From: Magnetospirillum sp. SS-4 | Lineage (GTDB): Bacteria; Pseudomonadota; Alphaproteobacteria; Rhodospirillales; Magnetospirillaceae | Length of the DNA: 64,000 bases | Direction of reading: 5' to 3' | NCBI RefSeq assembly: GCF_902729425.1 | Contig: NZ_CACVCH010000013.1 | Location: 1 to 64,000, forward strand | Shown: piece after piece, positions 50,850-62,905 of the stretch | Numbering within the stretch: the first letter of the stretch is position 1 | Layout: each line of letters starts with the position of its first letter | The notes under the pieces: generated by a model | Seen by the model: only the letters and a program-made list of their open reading frames with translations | The model's database searches: none | What the model was told of the DNA's origin: nothing | Position numbers and translations under genes: made by a program

Positions 50850-51953
50850 TTATACATTAAACAGGAAGTGGAAGATGTCGCCGTCCTGGACGAGGTATTC
50901 CTTGCCCTCCAGCCGCATCTTGCCGGCCTCCTTGGCGCCGGCCTCGCCGCCGCAGGCGATGAAGTCGTCATAGGCGATGGTCTCGGCGCGGATGAAGCCG
51001 CGTTCGAAATCGGTGTGGATGACGCCGGCCGCCTGGGGGGCCTTGGCGCCCTTCTGCACCGTCCAGGCGCGGGCCTCCTTGGGACCGACGGTGAAGAAGG
51101 TCACCAGGTGCAGCAGTTCGTAGCCGGCGCGGATGACGCGGGCCAGGCCGGTCTCCTCCAGCCCCAGGGTTTCCAGGAACTCCCGGCGCTCGTCCTCCGA
51201 GGCCAGTTGCGCCACCTCGGATTCGATGGCGGCCGAGATCACCACGTGGAGGTTGCCCTCGGCGGCGGCGAATTTGGCCACCCGCTCGGAATACTCGTTG
51301 CCGGCGGCGGCCGAGGCCTCGTCGACGTTGCAGGCGTAGACCACCGGCTTGGTGGTCATCAGGCCGAGCGTGCGCAGGATGCGGCGCTCCTCCTCCGAGT
51401 CGAAGGAGACGACGCGGGCCGGCTTGCCCTCGCGCAGCACCGCCAGCAGCGGCGTCATGACGTCGACCTGGGCCTTGGCCTCCTTGTCGCCGTTCCTGGC
51501 CTTCTTCTCCAGCGGCACGATGCGGCGTTCCAGCGAATCCAGATCGGCCAGCATCAGTTCGGTCTCGATGGTCTCGGCATCGCGCACCGGATCGACCGAG
51601 CCTTCCACATGGGTGATGTCGTCATCCTCGAAGCAGCGCAGCACATGGACGATGGCGTCGACCTCGCGGATATTGGCCAGGAACTGGTTGCCCAGCCCCT
51701 CGCCCTTGGAGGCGCCGCGCACCAGACCGGCGATGTCGACGAATTCCAGCTGGGTGGGGATCTCCTTCTGGCTTTTGGCGATGGCCACCAGCTTGTCCAG
51801 GCGCGAATCCGGCACCGCCACCCGGCCCACATTGGGCTCGATGGTGCAGAACGGGTAATTGGCCGCCTGCGCCGCCGCCGTCGAGGTCAGCGCGTTGAAC
51901 AGGGTGCTCTTGCCCACATTGGGAAGCCCGACGATGCCGCAATTGAAACCCAT
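50850..51953 (-). CDS. ychF: redox-regulated Obg-family ATPase YchF
   Basis: A 367-aa protein with G1 [21 protein letters not shown], switch [20 protein letters not shown], the NVDEA replacement of NKxD that gives ATP preference, and a C-terminal TGS domain ending [16 protein letters not shown]. Full length. Ribosome-associated ATPase. Confidence 0.97.
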   Translation of the reverse strand: MGFNCGIVGLPNVGKSTLFNALTSTAAAQAANYPFCTIEPNVGRVAVPDSRLDKLVAIAKSQKEIPTQLEFVDIAGLVRGASKGEGLGNQFLANIREVDAIVHVLRCFEDDDITHVEGSVDPVRDAETIETELMLADLDSLERRIVPLEKKARNGDKEAKAQVDVMTPLLAVLREGKPARVVSFDSEEERRILRTLGLMTTKPVVYACNVDEASAAAGNEYSERVAKFAAAEGNLHVVISAAIESEVAQLASEDERREFLETLGLEETGLARVIRAGYELLHLVTFFTVGPKEARAWTVQKGAKAPQAAGVIHTDFERGFIRAETIAYDDFIACGGEAGAKEAGKMRLEGKEYLVQDGDIFHFLFNV

Positions 51954-51970
51954 GAAGGTCCTCGTTCTTG

Positions 51971-52357
51971 CTAGAGCGCGAAACGGCTGATGCCGTCGCG
52001 GATGAGGGGAACGTTGAAATTGATCAGGAAACCGAGCCGCTTTTCCGCCAGCTTGAGATAGGTCAGTATTTGGGCGCGGTGAACCGGAATGATCCGTTCC
52101 ACCGCCTTGATCTCGATAATCACCGCATCCTCGACCAGGATGTCCAGCTTCAGGGCGGCGTCGATCACCTCTCCGTCGTAGATTACCGGCAACGGCACCT
52201 GACGTCTGGCCTGAAGACCGCGCTTGGCGATCTCGTGTGCGATGCAGTGCTCATACACCGATTCCAGCAAACCCGGACCGAGCGTCCGGTGAACCTGGAA
52301 GGCACAATCAACGATCACCTTCGCTAGGGGATCGAGATGGTTCGGTACATCAACCAT
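51971..52357 (-). CDS. GxxExxY protein
   Basis: A 128-aa protein with the defining [10 protein letters not shown] motif, then [26 protein letters not shown], a PD-(D/E)XK-like DxxxEIK arrangement. Function of the family is not established. Start MVDVPNHLD is preferred; the longer frame reads through a repeat. It is flanked upstream by the inverted CCACCAAG repeat often seen with these genes. Confidence 0.85.
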   Translation of the reverse strand: MVDVPNHLDPLAKVIVDCAFQVHRTLGPGLLESVYEHCIAHEIAKRGLQARRQVPLPVIYDGEVIDAALKLDILVEDAVIIEIKAVERIIPVHRAQILTYLKLAEKRLGFLINFNVPLIRDGISRFAL

Positions 52358-52465
52358 CTTGGTGTCCTTGGTGCCTTGGTGGTGAAAAATCGTTGCTTTC
52401 ACGGTCCCGGCCGGTGGTGGACCGGTCGCCGCAGGTTCTACCACCAAGACACCAAGGACACCAAG
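52358..52465. repeat. 26-bp inverted repeat upstream of GxxExxY gene
   Basis: Left arm 52358-52383, right arm 52440-52465, 25 of 26 positions complementary, 56-bp loop. Made of CCACCAAGACACCAAGG-type units. Confidence 0.75.
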
Positions 52466-52516
52466 AGGACCTGCCGGCGGCTTCCCTCGAACCCGATCAG
52501 AAAGATCGCGAATGGA

Positions 52517-53215
52517 TTATTCTTTCTTGTTTCCCGTCATGGCCGCCCGCAGCGCCTCGGCGAGGCTGCCGCCGGGCTGGGCGGTTGAATCCCGAGGCTC
52601 CGGAGCCGGGGCGGCCGCCGCCGGCTTTTCCTTTTTCGGCCGGGGCGGCGCGGTCAGATGCGCCACCCGCGTCATGAAGCCGGCATCGTCGCCCGCGACC
52701 AGCATGGGAAAGGCGGCGGCCACCGCGTCCAGCAGCGGCGTCAGCCAGGCCTCGTCCGCCTTGGCGAAATCGTGCAGCACATAGCCCGACACCAGATCCC
52801 GGTCGCCGGGATGGCCGATGCCCAGCCGCACCCGGCGATAAGTCTGTCCCAGGTGGGAATCGATGCTCTTCAGCCCGTTATGGCCGCCGGCGCCGCCACC
52901 GCGCTTGACCTTGAGGCGGCCCGGGACGATGTCGAGCTCGTCATGCAGCACGACGACGTCATCCACGGGAATCTTGAGGAACCGCGCCGCCGCCGCCGCC
53001 GACTGGCCCGACAGGTTCATATAGGTCATGGGCTTCAGGACCAGGACCTTGTCGCCGCCGATGGTTCCCTCGGCCAGTTGCCCCTGGAACTTGGCGCGCC
53101 ACGGCCCAAAGGAATGGCGGCGGACGAGTTCGTCCGCCGCCATGAAGCCGATGTTATGCCGGTTCCTGGCGTATTCGGGTCCGGGATTGCCCAGTCCGAC
53201 CACCAGCAGCGTCAT
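52517..53215 (-). CDS. pth: peptidyl-tRNA hydrolase
   Basis: A 232-aa protein. Core of ~190 residues with [19 protein letters not shown] (catalytic His in RHNIG), [12 protein letters not shown] and [14 protein letters not shown]. The C-terminal ~40 residues are a Pro/Ala/Lys tail longer than in most homologues. Recycles stalled peptidyl-tRNA. Starts 1 nt after the rplY stop. Confidence 0.97.
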   Translation of the reverse strand: MTLLVVGLGNPGPEYARNRHNIGFMAADELVRRHSFGPWRAKFQGQLAEGTIGGDKVLVLKPMTYMNLSGQSAAAAARFLKIPVDDVVVLHDELDIVPGRLKVKRGGGAGGHNGLKSIDSHLGQTYRRVRLGIGHPGDRDLVSGYVLHDFAKADEAWLTPLLDAVAAAFPMLVAGDDAGFMTRVAHLTAPPRPKKEKPAAAAPAPEPRDSTAQPGGSLAEALRAAMTGNKKE

Positions 53216-53216
53216 G

Positions 53217-53825
53217 TCAGCCGGCGGCCTCTGCCTCGGTGGTCTCGCCACGGGCCACGGTCGGGGCCGCGATGGAAAGCACGGTGGCCTCGGCCGACAT
53301 GTGATAGAGCTTCACGCCGGCCGGCAGCGCGATGTCCTTCAGATGAACCGACTGGCCGATCTCGAAGCCGGCGAGGTCGATGACGAACTCGTGCGGGATG
53401 TTGTCGGGGCTGCAGGTGACGTCGATCTCGTGCAGTTCGAGATTGACGACGCCGCCCTTCTTGATGCCCGGCGACTTGGCTTCGTTGGTGAAGTGGACCG
53501 GCACCTTGACGTGGATGGCGTGATCGGCCGAGACGCGCATGAAGTCGACGTGAACCGGCTGGTCGGTCACCGGGTGCATCTGGACGTCGCGGGCAAGGCA
53601 GCGATGCTTGCCGTTGGCGCCGAGGTCGACGTCGAACAGCTGGGTGAAGAAGCCCGACTTGGTGATCTGGGCCCACAGGACGCGGGGATCGAGCTGAATG
53701 CAGACGGGGGCCTGCTTCTCGCCATAAATGACTCCGGGAACCAAACCGGCGCGACGAGTGGCACGGGCGGCCCCCTTTCCGCTCCGATCGCGCAGCTCGG
53801 CGACGATGCTGATAGCTTCGGACAT
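53217..53825 (-). CDS. rplY: 50S ribosomal protein L25, long (Ctc) form
   Basis: A 202-aa protein with the L25 5S-rRNA-binding N-terminal domain ([24 protein letters not shown]) and the C-terminal TL5/Ctc domain. Start MSEAISIV behind GGAGAACATC. Usual rplY-pth operon. Confidence 0.96.
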   Translation of the reverse strand: MSEAISIVAELRDRSGKGAARATRRAGLVPGVIYGEKQAPVCIQLDPRVLWAQITKSGFFTQLFDVDLGANGKHRCLARDVQMHPVTDQPVHVDFMRVSADHAIHVKVPVHFTNEAKSPGIKKGGVVNLELHEIDVTCSPDNIPHEFVIDLAGFEIGQSVHLKDIALPAGVKLYHMSAEATVLSIAAPTVARGETTEAEAAG

Positions 53826-53888
53826 GATGTTCTCCAAGCAAACAGGTATGGGCGCGGCCTCCAGGGGTGCCGCGCGGAAGGGGCCCGT

Positions 53889-54869
53889 TTACACCGGTTG
53901 CGCCGGATTGGCAAGCGCCACGGCACGGGGAACCAGCCCCTTCATCCGTTCGGTCGCCCCGACCAGGGCGGCGCGCACCGGAACCTCCATGGCGGAATGG
54001 CCGGCGTCGGGAATGATCCTCAGCCGCGCCAGGGGCCAGGACTGGGCCAGTTCCTCGGCGGTGGCCGGCGGGCAGATGACGTCGTAGCGGCCCTGCACGA
54101 TGATGGCGGGCAGATGCTGAATCCGCCCCAGCCCGGCCAGAAGCTGATCCGGTTCCAGAAAGCCGTCGTGGATCATGTAGTGGGCCTCGATGCGGGCCAT
54201 GGCCAGGGTTCCGGGACCGTCCGATTCGTGAGCGGGGCCGATGGCGGATGGAATCAGGCGGGCGCAGGCCTCCTCGTAGCCGCACCAGATTCGCGCCGCC
54301 GCCATGTGCACCTCCGGATCGGGGTGGTTGAGGCGGCCCATATAGGCCGACAGCGGATCGGCCCGCTCGGCGACCGGAAGATGGCCCATGAACCGCCGCC
54401 ACGCCTCGGGAAAGAAATGCCCCATTCCCGACAGGAACCACTCGACCTCGTGGCGGCGGAACAGGAACACGCCGCGCAGCACGAAGCCGGTGCAGCGTTC
54501 GGGGTGGGCCTCGCCATAGGCCAGCGCCAGGGTGCTGCCCCACGAGCCGCCGAACAGCAGCCAGCGCCCGATGCCGAGATGGCGGCGCAGGACCTCCATG
54601 TCGGCCACCAGATGGGCGGTGGTGTTGGCCTCCACCGAGGCGTGCGGGCGCGAGCGGCCGCAGCCGCGCTGATCGAACAGCACGATGCGCCAGAAGGCCG
54701 GGTCGAAGAAGCGGCGATAGGCGGGGGCGGACCCCGCGCCCGGCCCGCCATGGACGAACACCGCCACTGGCCCGTCGGGATTGCCCGAGACCTCCCAATA
54801 CAGGCTGTGGCCGTCGCCGACCTCCAGCATGCCGAAGGCGTGCGGCTCGAACGGGGGGAACAGGTCCAT
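53889..54869 (-). CDS. pip: proline iminopeptidase
   Basis: A 326-aa alpha/beta-hydrolase with HGGPGAG oxyanion loop, FDQRGCGRS, nucleophile Ser in GGSWGST, Asp in GRYDVICP and His in AGHSAME. Releases N-terminal proline from peptides. Start [10 protein letters not shown]; a much longer upstream open frame is antisense to queA and rejected. Confidence 0.95.
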   Translation of the reverse strand: MDLFPPFEPHAFGMLEVGDGHSLYWEVSGNPDGPVAVFVHGGPGAGSAPAYRRFFDPAFWRIVLFDQRGCGRSRPHASVEANTTAHLVADMEVLRRHLGIGRWLLFGGSWGSTLALAYGEAHPERCTGFVLRGVFLFRRHEVEWFLSGMGHFFPEAWRRFMGHLPVAERADPLSAYMGRLNHPDPEVHMAAARIWCGYEEACARLIPSAIGPAHESDGPGTLAMARIEAHYMIHDGFLEPDQLLAGLGRIQHLPAIIVQGRYDVICPPATAEELAQSWPLARLRIIPDAGHSAMEVPVRAALVGATERMKGLVPRAVALANPAQPV

Positions 54870-54957
54870 GACGTCTCTTCGGTTACGGCAACGTCGCCTA
54901 CTATGCCACGACGCCAGATCATTGACGCGCCTCTTTTGCCGGCCTAAACCGGGCGCC

Positions 54958-55995
54958 ATGAACGTGGACGACTTCGATTTCGACCTGCCCCGCGAGATGA
55001 TCGCCGAACGCCCGGCCGAGCCGCGCGGCGCGGCGCGCATGCTGCGCGTGACGCCGGACGGCCTCGCCGATGGCAAGGTGGCCGAACTGGCCGGCCTGCT
55101 GCGGCCGGGCGACGTCATGGTGTTCAACGACACCCGCGTCATTCCGGCCAGGCTGGCCGGCCGGCGCGGGCTGGCCGGCGTCGAGGTGACGCTGCACCAG
55201 CGGGTCGGGCTCGATTCCTGGAAGGCCTTCGCCCGCCCGGCCAAAAAGCTGCGTCCCGGCGACCGCATCGATTTCGCCGAGGGCTTCGCCGCCGAGGTGA
55301 TGGAAAAGGGCGAGGCCGGCGAGGTCGGGCTTCGCTTCGACCGCTCCGGTGACGATCTGCTGGCGGCGCTGGAGACGTTCGGCCGCATGCCGCTGCCCCC
55401 CTATATCCGGAAGGGCGAGGCCGACGACCGCGACCGCGACGACTACCAGACGGTGTTCGCCAGCGCGAAGGGAGCGGTGGCGGCGCCCACCGCCGGGCTG
55501 CACTTCACCCCCGAATTGCTGGCCGGGCTGGCCGGGCGCGGGATCGGGCGGGTGACGGTGACCCTGCATGTGGGGGCCGGAACCTTCCTGCCGGTCAAGG
55601 TCGACGACACCGACGACCACCGCATGCACGCCGAGACCGGCGTGGTCACCGCCGAGGCCTGCGCCGCCATCAACGCCGCGCGGGCGGCGGGCGGGCGGGT
55701 GGTGGCGGTGGGCACCACCTCGCTGCGGCTGCTGGAAAGCGCCGCCGACGAACAGGGAATGCTGCATCCGTTCGACCGGGCCACCGACATCTTCATCACC
55801 CCGGGCTACCGCTTCCGGCTGGTGGACGTGCTGCTGACCAATTTCCACCTGCCGCGCTCGACCCTGTTCATGCTGGTTTCCGCCTTCATGGGGCTGGAGC
55901 GCATGAAGGCGGCCTACGGGCACGCCAAGGCTTCGGGCTATCGCTTCTATTCCTATGGCGATTGCTGTCTGCTGGAGCGGAGAATCGCGCCATGA
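54958..55995 (+). CDS. queA: S-adenosylmethionine:tRNA ribosyltransferase-isomerase
   Basis: A 345-aa full-length Que[50 protein letters not shown] and [17 protein letters not shown]. Makes the epoxyqueuosine precursor in tRNA. The stop overlaps tgt (ATGA), so the two queuosine genes are coupled. Divergent from pip. Confidence 0.97.
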   Translation: MNVDDFDFDLPREMIAERPAEPRGAARMLRVTPDGLADGKVAELAGLLRPGDVMVFNDTRVIPARLAGRRGLAGVEVTLHQRVGLDSWKAFARPAKKLRPGDRIDFAEGFAAEVMEKGEAGEVGLRFDRSGDDLLAALETFGRMPLPPYIRKGEADDRDRDDYQTVFASAKGAVAAPTAGLHFTPELLAGLAGRGIGRVTVTLHVGAGTFLPVKVDDTDDHRMHAETGVVTAEACAAINAARAAGGRVVAVGTTSLRLLESAADEQGMLHPFDRATDIFITPGYRFRLVDVLLTNFHLPRSTLFMLVSAFMGLERMKAAYGHAKASGYRFYSYGDCCLLERRIAP

Positions 55996-57119
55996 CTTCC
56001 TTTTCCTTCGACCTGCTCGCCACCGACGGCACCGCCCGGCTGGGCCGGATCAATACCGCCCACGGCGCCATCGACACCCCGGCCTTCATGCCGGTGGGCA
56101 CCGCCGGCACCGTCAAGGCCATGCTGCCCGGATCGGTGGCCGCTACCGGCGCCCAGGTGGTGCTGGGCAACACCTATCACCTGATGCTGCGGCCCGGCGC
56201 CGAGCGGGTGGCGCGGCTGGGCGGCCTGCACCGCTTCATGAACTGGCCGGGGCCGATCCTGACCGATTCCGGCGGCTTCCAGGTCATGAGCCTGGCCAAG
56301 CTGCGCACGCTGACCGAGGACGGCGTCACCTTCCAGTCCCATCACGACGGATCGAGGCACCACCTGACCCCGGAAAGCTCCATGGCGATTCAGCACCTGC
56401 TGGACGCCGACATCACCATGGCGTTCGACGAATGCACCCCGTTTCCCGCCACCGTCGAACAGGCGGCCCAATCCATGCGGCTGTCCATGCGCTGGGCGGC
56501 GCGGTCCAAGGCTGCGTTCGTGCCGCGTCCCGGCTATGGCCTGTTCGGCATCGTCCAGGGCGGCATCCATCCGGAGCTGCGGGCGGAATCGGCCAAGGCC
56601 TTGCAGGAGATCGGCTTCGACGGCTACGCGATCGGCGGCCTCGCGGTGGGCGAGGGCCAGGAGGCCATGTTCGCCACCCTGGACGTCACCACGCCGCATC
56701 TCCCCGCCGACCGGCCGCGCTATCTGATGGGAGTGGGCCGGCCGTCCGACATCATCGGGGCGGTGCTGCGCGGCGTCGACATGTTCGATTGCGTCATGCC
56801 GACCCGGTCGGGCCGCACCGCCCAGGCCTTCACCCGGCGCGGCACGGTCAACCTGCGCAACGCCCGCCACCAGGACGACCCCCGGCCGCTGGAGGAAGGG
56901 TGTCCCTGCCCGGCCTGCCGCGATCATTCCCGCGCCTATCTCCATCACCTGATCCGCTCGGAGGAGATTCTCGGCCCCATGCTGCTGACCTGGCACAACA
57001 TCCAGGCCTATCAGGATCTGATGAAGGGGTTGCGCGACGCCATCGCCGCCGGACGGGTGGCCGATTTCGCCGCCGAGGCCGCCCGGCTGGAAGCCCTGGG
57101 CGACATCGAGGCGCCGTGA
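55992..57119 (+). CDS. tgt: tRNA-guanine transglycosylase
   Basis: A 375-aa protein with [35 protein letters not shown], catalytic Asp region [17 protein letters not shown], and Zn ligands [17 protein letters not shown]. Exchanges guanine for preQ1 in tRNA anticodons. Coupled to queA. Confidence 0.98.
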   Translation: MTSFSFDLLATDGTARLGRINTAHGAIDTPAFMPVGTAGTVKAMLPGSVAATGAQVVLGNTYHLMLRPGAERVARLGGLHRFMNWPGPILTDSGGFQVMSLAKLRTLTEDGVTFQSHHDGSRHHLTPESSMAIQHLLDADITMAFDECTPFPATVEQAAQSMRLSMRWAARSKAAFVPRPGYGLFGIVQGGIHPELRAESAKALQEIGFDGYAIGGLAVGEGQEAMFATLDVTTPHLPADRPRYLMGVGRPSDIIGAVLRGVDMFDCVMPTRSGRTAQAFTRRGTVNLRNARHQDDPRPLEEGCPCPACRDHSRAYLHHLIRSEEILGPMLLTWHNIQAYQDLMKGLRDAIAAGRVADFAAEAARLEALGDIEAP

Positions 57120-57709
57120 CCCCCGCCCTGGCCCACGCCCTCTACGCCCTGGCTTGGCTGGCCTTCGGCCTCGGCCATTCGCTGCTGGCCGGGCGGGTCT
57201 GGCTGGGGCGATGGTCGCGGCTGGCCTATAACGGAATCGCCGTCGCCTCGTTCGCCGGCGTCTCGGCGGTGGGGGCCGTGACCCTGGCCGGCCAGCCGAT
57301 GTTCGACCTGCCGGCGCCGGTCCTGGCCGGACTGGCGGCGATTCATTTCGGCGGCTGGGCGGTGCTGCTGCTCTCGGCCCGCCATTACGACCTGGGACGG
57401 CTGGGCGGCCTGACCCAATTGCGCCACCCCGATCGGCCGTCCGACGAGGAACTGCGCCTGGACGGCCCCCACCGCTGGGTCCGCCATCCCCTCTATGCCG
57501 GGGCGTTCCTGATCCTGTGGGGGGCGGCGGTCAACCCGCTGGGGCTGGCCACCGCCTGCTGGGGCAGCCTGTACCTGCTGGCGGGAACGTGGTGCGAGGA
57601 ACGCCGCCTGATCCGCCTGTACGGCCGGGCCTATTCCGACTACCGCGCCCGGGTTCCCGCCTTCGCGCCATGGCGGGGGCGGGTCACTGATCCTGGGCGG
57701 CGAGACTGA
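57116..57709 (+). CDS. membrane methyltransferase-like protein (NnrU/isoprenylcysteine methyltransferase type)
   Basis: A 197-aa protein starting GTG ([14 protein letters not shown]), overlapping tgt by 4 nt. Four to five hydrophobic helices and a C-terminal [17 protein letters not shown] ... [21 protein letters not shown] motif, typical of ICMT/PEMT-type membrane methyltransferases. Substrate unknown. Confidence 0.8.
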   Translation: MTPALAHALYALAWLAFGLGHSLLAGRVWLGRWSRLAYNGIAVASFAGVSAVGAVTLAGQPMFDLPAPVLAGLAAIHFGGWAVLLLSARHYDLGRLGGLTQLRHPDRPSDEELRLDGPHRWVRHPLYAGAFLILWGAAVNPLGLATACWGSLYLLAGTWCEERRLIRLYGRAYSDYRARVPAFAPWRGRVTDPGRRD

Positions 57710-58541
57710 CGAACAGGGGGCCGAACACCTTTTCCGGCTCGCTGCCCCAGCGCTCCATGAAGGCGGCCTTGCGCTCGGGCGTGAAGGTCTCGATCCGGAA
57801 CTGCGAGAACAGCGCCTGGAACAGCCGCGACATCTGATGTTCGCCGAATTCCCGCGTCACCTTGTCCTCCGCCTTCTTGGGAATGAAGGCGTTGGAGGCG
57901 GTCGAGATCGACGACGGGCTGGAGTTCATGATGATCAGGAACCAGTCCCTGCGCGGCTCGAACCGCCGGAACGAACGGGCCACCGCCACCGCAATGGTCT
58001 CGAACACCCGCTTGACGTCGTCATCGCCGTAGAAATTGTCCCAGGCCACCGCGCCGTCGGCGGTGCGGTGGCGCTCCGCCGCCTCGTTGGCGCGGGTGCG
58101 CAACCCGTCATAGGGCTCGTCGCCGACGATCAGGTGGATGGCGGCGAAGAATTGCGGCAGGTGCTTGCGCTCGATACCGGAGGCGCGGTCGTCGAGCAGC
58201 GCCGAGAACGGCTGGGTGACGATGCGGCCGATGAAATCGGTGCGCTGCTGCTCGATCCGCCGCAGGGTGAAGGCGGAATCGCAGCCCATCTCCCAATTGG
58301 CATAGTATTCCGACAGCGGCCCGCGCGCCGACAGCACCGCGTTGGCGATGCGCCGCACCACGTCCATGGAGACGGTCCCGTCGGTCGCCGATTCGTCAAG
58401 CAGATCGATCAGGGCGCGGACAGCCACGCCGGCCACCCCCCGACACCGCTTGCCACCGGGTTCCCGCAACTGGATGGCGGCATCCGGCTCGGCCACCGGC
58501 GCGTTCTGCTGCGCCCCCATTCCAACCTGCCCTTGACGCAT
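57684..58541 (-). CDS. conserved-looking hypothetical protein
   Basis: A 285-aa soluble, mostly helical protein starting MRQGQVGMGAQQN. The first ~30 residues are low-complexity; the folded part begins near ALIDLLDESATDGTVS. A run NSSPSSISTASNAFIPKKAE suggests a loop. The codon use is chromosomal. I do not recognise a family. It overlaps the convergent gene by 26 nt. Confidence 0.75.
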   Translation of the reverse strand: MRQGQVGMGAQQNAPVAEPDAAIQLREPGGKRCRGVAGVAVRALIDLLDESATDGTVSMDVVRRIANAVLSARGPLSEYYANWEMGCDSAFTLRRIEQQRTDFIGRIVTQPFSALLDDRASGIERKHLPQFFAAIHLIVGDEPYDGLRTRANEAAERHRTADGAVAWDNFYGDDDVKRVFETIAVAVARSFRRFEPRRDWFLIIMNSSPSSISTASNAFIPKKAEDKVTREFGEHQMSRLFQALFSQFRIETFTPERKAAFMERWGSEPEKVFGPLFVSLAAQDQ

Positions 58542-58694
58542 CCGTCAAATTAAAAGCCCATCTCCCCCACTAATAATATAGCCCACATCTTGGGCGTTAT
58601 GAAGTATGTCTATTGGTTGTCTCCCGGATATGACGATAAGTTCTGCGGCAAGTTTGTACCGCATCGCAATATAAGACAGATCTCACACATGAAT

Positions 58695-60263
58695 TCAGTG
58701 GCCGCCGCCGCTGGCGCTGGGATGCCCGACCTTTTGCAGCAGCGGCAGCAACAGCAATCCCAGCACGAACACCGAGGCCATCAGCATCATGACGTCGGCG
58801 AAGGCCATGGTCATGGCCTCGCGCCGCGCCATCTGGGTCAGCAGCTTCAGCGCGGCGGCCTCGGACGAGCCGCCCAGCATCGGCTCCAGCCGGGCGGCAA
58901 GGCCGTCCAGCGCCCCCATGGCCGCCATGCGCGCCGTGGTCAGGGTCTCGGACAGCCGCGTCATGTGCAGGTCGATCCGGTTGGTCAGGGCGGTGTTGAT
59001 GGCGGCCAGGCCGATGGCGCCGCCCAGATTGCGCATCAGGTTGTAAAGCCCCGAGGCGTTCTGGACCTGATCGGGCGGCAGATGTCCCAGCGCCACCGCG
59101 TTGATGGGCACGAAGCAGAACATCAGCGACAGACCGCGCACCGCCTGGGGCAGGAACATCTCCCAATAGCCCCACTCCGACGTCATGGCGGAATTCAGCC
59201 ACAACCCGCCGCCGAACAGGGCAAGGCCCAGCCCCAGCATCCAGCGCAGGTCCATGTGGCGGGCCAGATTGCCGGCCAGTGGCGCCGACAGCGCCTGGAA
59301 CAGGCCGGTGACCATCATGGTGATGCCAATCTCCAGCGCCGAGAAGCCGCGGATGCGGCCGAGATAGAGCGGCACCACGTAGACCGAGCCATAGAGCCCG
59401 ATGCCGATGATGAAGCTGTAGAGGCACCCCACCGAGAAATTGCTGTCGGCGAAGGCCTTGAGGTCGACCACCGGATGCAAGGCGGTAAGCTCGCGCCAGA
59501 CGAAGGCGAGGCCGGCGGCAACGGTGACGATGCTCAGCGCCACGATATGCCGGTCGTCGAACCAGTCCTTGGCCGCCCCTTCCTCCAGCACGTATTGCAG
59601 ACAGCCCAGGAACACCGCCACCAGCACGATGCCGGCCAGGTCGAATCCCTTCAGCATGTCGAGCCGCGGCGATTCGCGCCGGCCGCAGACCAGGACCAGG
59701 GCCGCCACGATCACGCCGGGAACCACGTTGATCAGGAACAGCCAGTGCCAGCTCCAGGCCTCGGTCAGCCAGCCGCCCAGGCTCGGCCCCAGGGTCGGGG
59801 CCATGGTGGCCACCAGGCCGATCACCACCGACAGCCCCGCCTGCATGCGCGGCGGAAAGATCATGTAGGTCATGGCGAAGACGGTCGGAATCATCGCGCC
59901 GCCGAGAAACCCCTGAATCGCCCGGAACACGATCATGGACTCGATGTTCCACGAGAAGGCGCAGGCGACGCTGGCCAGGGTGAAGGTGACGCACGAGGCG
60001 AAGAACAGATAGCGGGTCGACACCACTCGGGCCGCCCAGCCCGACAGCGGAATCATCACCACCTCGGCGATCAGGTACGAGGTCTGTATCCAGCTGATCT
60101 CCTCGGCGGAGGCCAGGATGCCGGCCTGGATCTGGGTGATGGAGCTGGCGACGATCTGGATGTCCAGGATCGCCATGAACATGCCCAGCACCATGGCCAG
60201 GAACGCCACCCAGTCGCGGGTGGTGACGACCCGGTCCTGCGGCAGGACCGCCGCCACGCTCAC
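58695..60263 (-). CDS. DHA2-family MFS drug exporter (EmrB-like)
   Basis: A 522-aa protein with about 14 hydrophobic helices, LDIQIVASSITQIQA in helix 1 (motif D1-like of EmrB), GPSLGGWLTEAWSWHWLFLINV (antiporter motif C). GTG 60263 overlaps the stop of the HlyD-type gene (GTGA). Works with the periplasmic adaptor encoded upstream to export toxic compounds. Confidence 0.93.
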   Translation of the reverse strand: MSVAAVLPQDRVVTTRDWVAFLAMVLGMFMAILDIQIVASSITQIQAGILASAEEISWIQTSYLIAEVVMIPLSGWAARVVSTRYLFFASCVTFTLASVACAFSWNIESMIVFRAIQGFLGGAMIPTVFAMTYMIFPPRMQAGLSVVIGLVATMAPTLGPSLGGWLTEAWSWHWLFLINVVPGVIVAALVLVCGRRESPRLDMLKGFDLAGIVLVAVFLGCLQYVLEEGAAKDWFDDRHIVALSIVTVAAGLAFVWRELTALHPVVDLKAFADSNFSVGCLYSFIIGIGLYGSVYVVPLYLGRIRGFSALEIGITMMVTGLFQALSAPLAGNLARHMDLRWMLGLGLALFGGGLWLNSAMTSEWGYWEMFLPQAVRGLSLMFCFVPINAVALGHLPPDQVQNASGLYNLMRNLGGAIGLAAINTALTNRIDLHMTRLSETLTTARMAAMGALDGLAARLEPMLGGSSEAAALKLLTQMARREAMTMAFADVMMLMASVFVLGLLLLPLLQKVGHPSASGGGH

Positions 60264-61291
60264 TTCGCGGCGTCCCGGGTGTCGACCTTGACCACCACCG
60301 ACAGGCCGGGGCGCAATTGGCCGGCCAGGGGATGGTCGGCGGCAAGGGCGATGCGGACCGGCACCCGCTGCACCACCTTGGTGAAGTTGCCGGTGGCGTT
60401 CTCGGGCGGCAGCAGGCTGAACTTGGCGCCCGAGGCCGGAGCGAAGCTGTCGACCACGCCGGCGATGGGGCGGCCGGGAAAGGCGTCCACCGCCACATGG
60501 ACCGGCTGCCCCGGCTTCAGGCGATGCAGTTGGGTCTCCTTGAAATTGGCGTCGATCCACAGCCGGTCCAGCGGAACCACCGCCATCAGCATCTGGCCGG
60601 GGCGGGCATACTGGCCGTCGCGCACGGCGCGATTGCCGACGACGCCGTCGACCGGAGCCCGGATCACGGTGGCGTCCAGGTCGTTGGCGGCCAGGTTCAC
60701 CTGCGCCTTGGCCTGCTCGACCTGGGCCTGGACCATGGCCCGTTCCGAGGCCAGCACCGCCAGTTGCCGCCGCGCCGCCTGCAATCCAGCCCCCGAACCC
60801 GATACCCCGGCCTGGGCCTTGGCGGCATCGGCGGCGGTGACGTCGAAGCGCTGGCGGCTGACGAAATCCTCGCGCACCAGCTTGCGCGACCGCTCGAAAT
60901 CGGCCTGGGCGCGGGCCATGTCGGCCCTGGCGGCCGAGATGGAGGCCGCCATCTGGACGATCACCGCGTCCTGGACCGCCACCTTTTCCTCGATCTGGAT
61001 CAACTGGGCCATGCGGGCGGCAAGCTGGGCGTTGGCCTCGGCCAGACGGGCGCGGTAATCGCGGTCGTCGATGCGCAACAGCACATCACCCCTGGCGACT
61101 CTGCGGTTGTCGGCGGCGACGAGGTCGACCACATGACCGGCCACCTTGGGGACAATGACGGTGATGTCGCCGTCCACATAGGCGTCGTCGGTGGATTCCA
61201 TCCAGCGCCAGTCCTCGGCCCAGCGCCTGGCGGCCCAGCCGCCCGAGGCCAGCAGGATGACGAGAACGGCGAGGGCGATGACCTTCTTCAT
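60260..61291 (-). CDS. HlyD/EmrA-family periplasmic adaptor
   Basis: A 343-aa protein with one N-terminal membrane helix (VIALAVLVILLASGGW), a biotinyl-lipoyl half (VPKVAGHVVDLVAADNRRV), a long coiled-coil hairpin and the second lipoyl half (VIRAPVDGVVGNRAV). Start MKKVIAL chosen for the family N terminus; GTG five codons upstream is an alternative. In operon with the EmrB-like exporter. Confidence 0.93.
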   Translation of the reverse strand: MKKVIALAVLVILLASGGWAARRWAEDWRWMESTDDAYVDGDITVIVPKVAGHVVDLVAADNRRVARGDVLLRIDDRDYRARLAEANAQLAARMAQLIQIEEKVAVQDAVIVQMAASISAARADMARAQADFERSRKLVREDFVSRQRFDVTAADAAKAQAGVSGSGAGLQAARRQLAVLASERAMVQAQVEQAKAQVNLAANDLDATVIRAPVDGVVGNRAVRDGQYARPGQMLMAVVPLDRLWIDANFKETQLHRLKPGQPVHVAVDAFPGRPIAGVVDSFAPASGAKFSLLPPENATGNFTKVVQRVPVRIALAADHPLAGQLRPGLSVVVKVDTRDAAK

Positions 61292-61315
61292 GACGGATGC
61301 CACCAAGTAAACTGA

Positions 61316-61330
61316 ACTGAACGGTTCAGT
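61316..61330. promoter_or_regulatory. TetR-type operator upstream of exporter operon
   Basis: ACTGAACGGTTCAGT, a 7+1+7 dyad with an extra ACTGA half-site at 61311-61315. Its position fits repression of the emrAB-like operon by a TetR-family protein encoded elsewhere. Confidence 0.7.
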
Positions 61331-61412
61331 TTATAGCTCCGTCATGGCGACCGAGTCAAACGGACATCGCCCATCCCGCCCGCGGCGGCGGAACGGGATG
61401 GGCGGCGCGGTT

Positions 61413-62804
<1,392 letters not shown>

Positions 62805-62905
62805 GATCGTCCCTTGGGCTATGAATGGCATGCTGCGCCGTATGTAGCAGCCTCCCGCCCAGAACGCAATATCATATAAAGATATCTTTATGTATTAATG
62901 TGAAA

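Noticed and set aside
62805..62905. SAH riboswitch upstream of ahcY
   Set aside because: Only ~100 bases to the next gene, with no stem arrangement that I could fold by eye into the SAH aptamer.
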